From Guyanagaster necrorhizus (Eukaryota > Basidiomycota > Agaricomycetes > Agaricales > Physalacriaceae), in contig NW_025064882.1 of NCBI RefSeq assembly GCF_019112545.1, positions 634,928 through 698,927 on the forward strand: a DNA stretch of 64,000 nucleotides, written 5' to 3'. Position 1 is the first letter of the stretch; every line of letters begins with the position of its first letter. A program made the translations under genes and the position numbers. Shown here piece by piece: positions 56,907 through 64,000 of the stretch. The notes beneath the pieces are model-generated. The model did not search any database. It was not told where the DNA came from and saw only the letters and a list, made by a program, of their open reading frames with translations.

Positions 56907-58208
56907 TTACTGTGAACGGGAAGGGAAAGAATTCGCAGCAGATTCGTCGCCACTGTAGACAGAAACGGCAGAAGATTGGAGGGAGGCCTGCAGAGAAGGA
57001 GCCCGAAGGTGAGCGTCACTGACGTCATCTCGGCCTTCGAGAGCTGCAATGAGTGAATGTATGGCTAAGTCATTTTCGATGGAAGACGTTGTGCTTGTAT
57101 GGGCGTATACTGGATCTGAGGCGTGCACGTCGCTGAAAGGGTTCACAGCTCGCTCTTTGCCTTTTTTGCTACGCGGAATGCGAGGCACATCTGGAGTCTT
57201 GGAGCGAACTGGCACGGAAGATCCTTGAGCATTGAAGAAGGGGTTGCCAAAACTCCTCCTGCGCTCCGTGGGACTGTTGAACGGGTTTTCACCAAGGTCA
57301 ACCGTTTTGGCCTGTTGATCATCAAAATTCACCACCTCCGCTGATTCCCAACGATGTGGCTCCGAAGAAGTCAACGGTGGAGTTGGAATGGCCATATCCA
57401 ATGACGGAGACATGGAACCCGACATATGGGCTGAGCGAAGGGACAGGAAAGACTCGTTGGCTGTGGAATTCCAAGACATGGCCGCGGAATCTGCTCTACC
57501 AGCGAACGGTCTGATGGGTTCTTTGACATCGGTTGATGCCAGCTCTTTGGCAAGATTGGAATGATAAGGGGAAAATGGATGAGGCTCAAGGTCGAAATGT
57601 GGCGGCTCCTCCGTTGTGTGGGTGTACGCCGTTCGCACGCTCGGCGACTTGTTGAACATAGTGAGCTTCTCCATGGGAGCTACACTCACTCCACCATCAA
57701 CTTCCTTCATGTGGTACTTACCCTCTGATTGAGGATCGTCCACAAGCTTGTCCCAGTTCTCGAGCCGGGACCGCGACCGCTCGTGTTCTCCGCGAGCATT
57801 GCGGCTCGCAGACATGGTAGGGGCAGGATCTTTAGACTTCGCTTTGGGTATGGCACATTTATAAATCCATATGCCCAATACAATAAGGAGCACGGCTCCC
57901 GCAAACGCGCCGACACAAGCTCCTATGACTGTGCCTATGGGAATTTCCTTTGTGGTTGCTGCGTCGGAGACAGTTGGTTGGGATGATGACGAAGTAGTCG
58001 ATTTGGCTTTGGCAGTAGATGAGGGGGTCTCGAACACGACGGACACACCAGAGTCGACGTCGGTGGTGGTTGCTGAGGAATCATAAGCCAAAGTCGTGGC
58101 TGTAGTAGTAACATCGTCAACAGTGATCCCATTGCTGGCAATACCAGAAGCAGAGATAGCGGGTAGTGGATCAGAGGTTTGGCGACGGATATGACGATGA
58201 GCGACCAT
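56907..58208 (-). CDS. single-TM protein with Ser/Thr-rich ectodomain
   Basis: An uninterrupted frame from ATG 58208 (MVAHRHIRRQTSDPLPAIS) to a stop at 56907, 433 residues. The first 85 residues are Ser/Thr-rich and would be heavily O-glycosylated if outside the cell. One TM helix follows at about residues 92-115 (GTVIGACVGAFAGAVLLIVL), rich in Gly and Ala. The long tail is hydrophilic and Ser/Pro-rich with a basic patch RIPRSKKGKERAVNPF and two ENPF/VNPF-type motifs that could bind EH domains. The plan resembles Mid2/Wsc-like cell-surface sensors, but there is no WSC cysteine domain. The frame could be extended upstream to 58301, but the given ATG fits better. No clear signal peptide is seen, so the helix may act as an anchor. 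Confidence 0.75.
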   Translation of the reverse strand: MVAHRHIRRQTSDPLPAISASGIASNGITVDDVTTTATTLAYDSSATTTDVDSGVSVVFETPSSTAKAKSTTSSSSQPTVSDAATTKEIPIGTVIGACVGAFAGAVLLIVLGIWIYKCAIPKAKSKDPAPTMSASRNARGEHERSRSRLENWDKLVDDPQSEGKYHMKEVDGGVSVAPMEKLTMFNKSPSVRTAYTHTTEEPPHFDLEPHPFSPYHSNLAKELASTDVKEPIRPFAGRADSAAMSWNSTANESFLSLRSAHMSGSMSPSLDMAIPTPPLTSSEPHRWESAEVVNFDDQQAKTVDLGENPFNSPTERRRSFGNPFFNAQGSSVPVRSKTPDVPRIPRSKKGKERAVNPFSDVHASDPVYAHTSTTSSIENDLAIHSLIAALEGRDDVSDAHLRAPSLQASLQSSAVSVYSGDESAANSFPSRSQ

Positions 58209-59549
58209 AACGGAACGATAAGGAATGTAGGGAAAAAGAGTGTACAAGCGCCAAAAGAACAGACACAAATCAAAGCCTGTAGAGCGGTTAGCAACAGACA
58301 TCCTTCACTGAAAAAGAGCCCACACGAACGAATAGTACGGCGAAAAGGAAAGCAGCATTCAATGGACCGTAAGATCTGAGCAATGAAACGACGTTGTCGT
58401 CGTTGTGAAGAAGGATGATAAACTTGTAGAGTTGAAACAAATGCGGCTGTTCCCACGGAGCCGGGACGAGGCCGCCGCACCTCCGGTCGCATCATGACTG
58501 TCTGCGAAATTTTCATGCCCCTCATTTCAGCTAATTCTTTAGTAATTCTGTGAAAGAATACGAACCTACTCAGCCTTCTTTGATAAGCGCCGCTCTCGTC
58601 ATCATCGTATCTATAGTAAAGAGCCCGAAGAAGCTCATCTCGAAGACAATTTTACATCTTCTATATTCCAACGTCAACATGTCAGTCTGGATTTCCTCTA
58701 GCCATCGCCTGTCCCTAAAAATTGGAGCATTATTTTCATAGCACTTAATCGTCCCGCTTCCAAATCACTCAATCTGATAGCGAACGGTAATCTCATGCTT
58801 TACGGAAATTGCGACGTCGGCAAGAAAATCGGGCGCCATAATCAGTCCTCTTACGGATTAGCGTTAGTGCAAAGCCATAGATTGTTGCGGCAATTTTGTC
58901 GTCCACACCTCACGGCCCGTTTCAGGGCCTCGCTAGCAGTGTCGATATCAATATTTTACTTACATGGATTCTTGGGACTCATTGTGTACGGTATCCACAC
59001 CTTGTTGCTTTCATTAACATGGGTAACCAAAGAATACCTACAGCGAGTGACTTTGTCATCGTAGCAACTCGCAGTAATTCTTTCTACGTCATGAATGTTG
59101 GTATAAGTAAAAATCACTTTAGTAGTAATGTAAAAACGCACAGAACCGATCTAAGGCAACGAAATCATGGCGACCAACATCTCAAGAAGCACCTGATCGA
59201 ATACACATTGGCGCCCCATTTTGGAAATGACCAAGAAGCCAATACTCTCGTAGAGGATGAGGGAGCTCATGCTATACAATAGATCAGTAATTAGGGAGGA
59301 GATTTTTTCAGAATGCGAGTCTGATAAGCAGTTCTTGTCAAACAATTTGCCAGTGCGAGTGGCCAGCCGGCAATGCTTGGTCGTCGGCACCATGCGATCA
59401 TTTTTGTTCTCGTTAGTTCTCGTAATGAGTAAAGTGGTATCCTGACATGACTATACTACCTATGGATTGTCATGGATTCTGTTTCTTGACAGAAAAAGGC
59501 TGGCTGACTGACCTACAATATCCATTAGAAACCTTCATAATGCAGTAGA
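58209..59549. other. intergenic, no gene seen
   Basis: About 1.3 kb. The plus-strand frame 58896-59282 (128 residues) has no motif, and the region has no consistent splicing on either strand. Confidence 0.5.
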
Positions 59550-60502
59550 TCACGACCTCCGCATCCTAAGGGTCTGTCCACCACGTATACCTGTCATCGT
59601 AGCTGACGAACCGGGCCTCCACCATTCCAGAACGATATTCTTCGCGAATATTTCCCCAAAACCAAGCATGACGCCATTGACGAACGGTAGAAAAAAGTTT
59701 ATCGCTAGAGAAGAAAATAACGCCTTTACACGGGTACGCGTTGACAGAGAAGAATCGAAGATGGCGAGCGTAGCAGAAACAGGGGCTTTGGTGCCCTCTG
59801 GACGCTGTCGAATTGGGGAAGAATTCTCCGTATGCTCGGGGAAGGACATTGAGGGAAAGGACGAAGTTATGGATGAAGGGACATCCTCCCATTTCTGTGA
59901 GCCTTCACTCTGCGAGGGAGGAGGACCCGGACCGGGGTTGTGGGGCTAATGTACGCTTAGAAGGGAGGCCAGACATACACAAAGAAACTTACGACGGCTG
60001 GCAGTTCGACTGTCGCGATATCCCTGCCGGAATCAGCGACACTTGACGTAAATCCAGATACCGAGGAAGGAGCCAGACTATTATTGCCTTTGCTTCCAAC
60101 TCTTTCCCAACCCTCATTTGAATCTTGCAGAGATGACTCGCGTTCCCTCACACGTATGCCCTCCCATCGCGCTCGCTCTTTTTCTGCTTTCTCTCGAGCT
60201 TCCGCAGACTGTGACCGCCACGTTTCTACCTGAGATTCATACTCTGACGTCCAGGACTCTAGGACTTGGTTGGAAACAAGACGCTCCAAAGGCTTTGGCG
60301 CCGGTGGCGTGTCTGAAATGGCAGCCTCCGCATTGTCCCTCGAAGTGCAGCGACCGTCATGACTCGTCGGGTTCCGGGGAGGAGGAGTAAATGCTTGGTT
60401 CAAGGCAGCCTGCAACAAGGTAAGACCTTGCTATATTCAAGTAAAATGATGTACTTCAAGTAAGGACTCATCTGCGCTGTCAAAAGACCTTCCCTCGTCC
60501 AT
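59550..60502 (-). CDS. MIM1: mitochondrial outer-membrane insertase MIM1/TOM13 with long N-terminus
   Basis: Mim1 (Tom13 family) inserts alpha-helical proteins into the mitochondrial outer membrane. Three exons join from ATG 60502 (MDEGRSFDSADESLLEAAL) to TGA 59550-59552. The C-terminal segment LAINFFLPFVNGVMLGFGEI is the family's TM helix with its GxxxG spacing, followed by FAKNIVLEWW. Yeast Mim1 is about 110 residues; here roughly 200 residues precede the helix. They include a charged helix (TWRSQSAEAREKAEKERARW) and Ser/Pro-rich stretches. The open frame, with splice joins such as ELPAV to PHNPGPGPPP, supports a single protein. What the extension does is unknown. Confidence 0.8.
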
Positions 60503-60883
60503 ACCAGAGATATTTTACGCAACTGGACCGCTGAGGTCAAGAGAAAGATGATCCGGTGACCTTCCGAAAAATTCAAAAGTTTATTCAAAATTATGTATAT
60601 AAATAAAATATTGAGCGCCGGCATCGTTTGCCAAGTTAGTTCCCCTCTATCTTCAGTTCACATTCGATTTCGTTGGTAAAGCACTGTGCACTTTTTAAAA
60701 TTCCTGGATACTGTTGGCTTTGAAATATCCATTTCTGCTCTGCTACATTTGAGCCTGAGTGTAATATGCCAAATGATTGTCATCATAAGCATTAAGGGCA
60801 CTCACATTCGCTCCCCTGGGCTCCATATTTGATCATTTCGCATCGACGGTCGAGGACAGCATACAGACGTGCTCTGCCACTAC
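60503..60883. other. intergenic, no gene seen
   Basis: Short AT-rich spacer between two minus-strand genes. Confidence 0.5.
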
Positions 60884-62444
60884 CTAGAATCGCTTTCCCC
60901 CCCTTTTAACTGGCTGTCTCGTCCCGCGCCTAGTCTCCCCAGAAGCGGGCCCTCGTTTTAGTTGGGCAACATTTTGTTTACCTTCACTGTCCTCGTCACT
61001 GGACGACGGTATCGACTTCACCTTCTTTTGCGGTCCCACAGGTGAAGAATCAGTGTCTGAAGACGGTAGCTGGGCTGACCGCTTCTTGGCAGGCATTGGT
61101 ATTGGAGAAGATGGCTTGTCTGGTTGTCGTGAAGGAACCTTACCCTTTCCCTGGTCTGAGCCATTCTCCTCTTCAACGTCGGAGTCATCGGTCACCGAGT
61201 CTGATTCCGCTTCTTTTTGGAGGGCATCAGCCTGAGTCCGATCTGGTGACATAGGTTTGCCTGATAGCATCAGAGTTGTCTTCTCTGGTATCTGAATGAA
61301 ATGATGTCAACACCGACACCACAAGCACTTAAAAATGAAGGCATACGATAACAGGTGAAGGTGTGCGGGTCGACTGATGAGGTTTGGTGCCTTGCTTTGA
61401 GGACTCCCGAGGGCGTAACATCTCAAATTCAGGTTTTTCAACCGATGTAAGTATAATCGCTTGCAAAGGATGAGTACTATCGATGCATGGCTATCGACGA
61501 CTTACGAAGTTCCGGCGCAAAGTTGAATGTGGCTGTAATACGGCGAAGAACTGTAGCTATGCGAGGCTTTGAAATTGCGTTCTTGATATGTATGTCCACA
61601 TTACGCCTGGCAATCCGTCCAACCTTGTCGACAGCCTGAATTTAAATATCATGGATTTCGTTCAAGTGAACAAATTTTAGCAACCCCACCTTTGTTAATT
61701 CGGCGTCAGATACCTCACCGACCGAATCCGTCGAGGAAAACGCTAAATGACCCATACTGATGAGAGGGAGTATAAGATGTTTGGAAAGAATATCTGCTGA
61801 AGGTCTATAACCAAGGAAACAAGTCTCCCATCGCCACTTGAAAGACTGGTCTTCAAGAGTGAAGGCAACATCCTGGAAACAGAATATTAGACATCATTTG
61901 AGACATCTGAACAATGTATGATACCGAGAAGTTAGATTCCACGACTTCAAACAAGAGGTCTGTGATGCCCCCCAGAGAATGCGCGTTAGAGAGGAGCTCA
62001 AGGGTACGCGCCCTCCATTCTTCTTCGCCGCCCATCGAGTTTGAGTTAGATACCGGTTCCGGGCCATTCAATTCTCTCCATCGGCGTGCAAACTGAGGTC
62101 CAGAGAGAGCTGAGAGGACCATTCGCTTGATGAAGAAGATTGGTATACGGATGAAAATAGACGCCACCTTCAGCCCACACCGACTTGGTATCCGTGATCA
62201 GTACGCAACATGTCAAATCAGCTGTAGACTCGTAAAATTTCTAGAGGAGCCCAAGCAACAATATTGGGAGACTGCGCCTGGTGTACAGAGAATGGACGAA
62301 CAATGAGATAGGGTATTGACTTGAGAGTATCGATTTTGACCAACCACTCCCTCGTCAGAAGTTGGTTCAAGGTATTCTGCGGTGAAGTCAATATACGTAG
62401 CACACAGAAACAAAAGTAATATGCACTTCGGATAAGATTTCCAT
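60884..62444 (-). CDS. NEJ1: NHEJ factor NEJ1/XLF
   Basis: XLF-family protein that bridges DNA ends with XRCC4-ligase IV in non-homologous end joining. Exons join from ATG 62444 (MEILSENTLNQLLTREWLVK) to TAG 60884-60886. The head domain shows LTCCVLITDTKSVWAE, FARRWRELNGPEP, SFKWRWETCFLGYRPSADIL and SKHLILPLISMGHLAF, and a helical segment leads to a long acidic, Ser-rich tail. The last residues are QPVKRGGKRF: a basic cluster ending in Phe, the layout of the Ku-binding motif at the end of animal XLF. The first introns (after SE, and after RPFS) are required to obtain WLVKID and KFYESTADL in frame. Assignment rests on this pattern, as the family is poorly conserved in sequence. Confidence 0.78.
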
Positions 62445-62456
62445 GTGGTAACTACA

Positions 62457-62463
62457 TATAAAG
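62457..62463 (+). promoter_or_regulatory. TATA-like box of the FHA/G-patch gene
   Basis: TATAAAG on the plus strand lies 227 bases before the ATG at 62684. A probable 5'-UTR intron (62595-62642, gtaagc to catag) lies between, so the spliced leader would be near 180 bases. Confidence 0.4.
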
Positions 62464-62683
62464 GGGACGGCTGGGACAGTCTTGTTCAAGTGTTCGCCAC
62501 AGGAACAAACAAATACGCAGATTTGCCTCCACCGTCACTAAGTACGGGAGGACTCGAGTTGTAGACCGTCTTATCTCACCTCTCATCAGCCCATGTAAGC
62601 ACATCTATCTGTTTCTTAAGGTTTTCTCATTTCATGTCATAGGCCCTTTCTATTTCTTCAAACCTCCCAACTTCGTACGGGCA

Positions 62684-63799
62684 ATGGAAGACGGCGAAAT
62701 TTCTGGGTTCGAAGCCCCTACCCCATACCCTAGCAATCTCAAATATTCACATCACCCTTCAATTGAATGGCCGGACGAGCCTTCTTTGATTGAAACTCCC
62801 ACTAACCAGAGGATCACCCCACCGCCCACAGAAGACGTCCAAGACCGACCTGTCTGTCGTCTTGTGGTTGATAAGCCGTTCGCAGCTCTTGGGCTGGGTA
62901 GAATTGTATTGGTTGATGGGTATCCTGAGGTACAGTTTGGCCGTGACGCACTGCCTCCAGGCTCTTCTACTCCCAAAGTTCGGATAAAGCTGATGGAGGT
63001 ATCAAAATTACACGCCACTGTGTACTGGGACACCCACCAGAAGGAATGGGCCGTCATTGATATGGGCTCGATGCATGGAACATATCTCCTTTCGTCTGAT
63101 GATCCATCCACCACTTCACCTCAGGGTAGAGGTACACGACTATCACCCTCTCGGGCGGCTAGCATTCCTCGGAGACTCTGCAACATGGATCGTCTGACTG
63201 TGGGTGATGTTACCTTTATAGTCCATATCCATCAGAGTTTGCCTTGCGAGGAGTGTTCTCCCCGAAGTGTTGGGGACGAAGTTTCTTTGTTCTCGTCAGA
63301 ACGAAAGAAGCTCCGAACGCAATCTGAAAATGGAGCGACGAAGGCTGCACATCACCCATATCCCAAGAATCCGAAGCAGGCATTGGCACTGTTAAAGCAA
63401 TCCCTACTTTCACAGCATGGCTCTGGTTCAAAGTCAACAGCAGATCAATACATAGACCGGTCGGCTCGTCGACGTGCCTTCTTTTCCTCTAGCGCAAGTG
63501 ATTCGCCCGGGGTGACTCCTCGCGATTCCACAATGCCAGTACCTGAATATGAACGTCGGAACACTTCAGATACTCCGCAGGATACGGAGCCTGTTTCCCG
63601 ACCAGCCACACCCTTACCTTCAACAAATGTTGGGCACAGGCTGCTCCTGAAACAAGGATGGCAGCCGGGAGAGTCCCTTGGTCTTACCGTTGGAGAGGGG
63701 GTGGTGGAGCCGTTGGATGCTGGCGCCATGTCCAGTATCGGCCGACGGGGGTTGGGCATGCCTCGTCCTTTGTCGGGTAGTTCTGGATGTCGACATTGA
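62684..63799 (+). CDS. FHA and G-patch domain protein
   Basis: A single-exon frame of 371 residues. The FHA domain, a phosphothreonine-binding fold, covers about residues 65-170 with its hallmark residues in VQFGRD, KLMEVSKLHATVYW and VIDMGSMHGTYLL. A basic, Ser-rich linker follows. A G-patch-like segment lies near the C-terminus (LLLKQGWQPGESLGLTVGEG ... IGRRGLGM), a fold that activates DEAH helicases or binds RNA. The FHA plus G-patch pairing is that of animal AGGF1, so a role in RNA processing linked to phosphorylation is inferred. It is divergent from NEJ1, with 239 bases between start codons. Confidence 0.87.
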   Translation: MEDGEISGFEAPTPYPSNLKYSHHPSIEWPDEPSLIETPTNQRITPPPTEDVQDRPVCRLVVDKPFAALGLGRIVLVDGYPEVQFGRDALPPGSSTPKVRIKLMEVSKLHATVYWDTHQKEWAVIDMGSMHGTYLLSSDDPSTTSPQGRGTRLSPSRAASIPRRLCNMDRLTVGDVTFIVHIHQSLPCEECSPRSVGDEVSLFSSERKKLRTQSENGATKAAHHPYPKNPKQALALLKQSLLSQHGSGSKSTADQYIDRSARRRAFFSSSASDSPGVTPRDSTMPVPEYERRNTSDTPQDTEPVSRPATPLPSTNVGHRLLLKQGWQPGESLGLTVGEGVVEPLDAGAMSSIGRRGLGMPRPLSGSSGCRH

Positions 63800-64000
63800 G
63801 ATATGTTATCTTCCTCTGTTTTTCATACACAATCTAGATGGCATATCGTACAGGAATAAACTTGAGGGCATGCCACTCGCCTAGGTACTTCGCGCCTCGA
63901 GGCATGAAAGAATTTATGCAAATAAATTAAAATTAGTTGCGAAAATCCAGATCAAGGTAGCGACGTGTGAAATCGTGGGAATATTTCGGTCACGTGGTGT
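63800..64000. other. 3' flank, no gene seen
   Basis: AT-rich flank after the FHA/G-patch gene. The window ends before the next gene. Confidence 0.5.

Noticed and set aside
58896..59282. 128-residue plus-strand open frame in a gene gap
   Set aside because: No homology pattern or splice partners, and codon content resembles the AT-rich spacer.

Overview
The window looks like a stretch of an Agaricomycete (mushroom-forming basidiomycete) nuclear genome. The protein-coding genes are cut by many introns of about 45-70 bases with basidiomycete-type splice sites. Agaricomycete hallmarks include a short secreted tyrosinase, two DUF6593-type proteins and a small three-TM protein family that I associate with this class. 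No tRNA, rRNA, CRISPR, transposon or virus is supported. All calls come from reading the sequence by eye; no database search was run, and coordinates are hand-derived from splice sites and start/stop codons.

Layout: 0-3 kb holds a hypothetical gene converging on a degenerate minus-strand coding region. From 3 to 16 kb, all on the plus strand, come a membrane-anchored casein kinase I of the YCK type, a 6-phosphofructo-2-kinase/fructose-2,6-bisphosphatase, a small presumed mitochondrial protein, a tyrosinase, the INO80 subunit Arp5 and a two-TM protein. From 16 to 25 kb come RAE1 (mRNA export) divergent from DBP6 (60S biogenesis), a three-TM family fragment, SEM1/DSS1 and a GIT1-like permease. 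From 25 to 33 kb lies a divergent phosphoketolase/acetate kinase pair (XFP-ACK) flanked on both sides by DUF6593 genes. From 33 to 41 kb come NUP133 and an unrecognised gene. From 41 to 48 kb come an orphan coding fragment, an AMACR-type CoA racemase/transferase and a cytochrome b5-acyl-CoA dehydrogenase fusion. From 48 to 64 kb come a Zn(II)2Cys6 regulator, a BuGZ-like zinc finger protein, two membrane proteins, MIM1, the NHEJ factor NEJ1/XLF and an FHA/G-patch protein.

Functional groupings: XFP plus ACK would turn xylulose-5-P or fructose-6-P into acetyl-P and then acetate with ATP gain. AMACR plus the acyl-CoA dehydrogenase fits epimerisation followed by first-step oxidation of branched acyl-CoAs. 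The most surprising observation is that the phosphoketolase reading frame carries two in-frame stop codons, one replacing a conserved Arg in the TLTGRxGL motif, while its acetate kinase partner reads intact. Similar isolated in-frame stops interrupt three other otherwise coding-like genes. Each can be explained by a single C-to-T change. Four genes also contain GC-AG introns.
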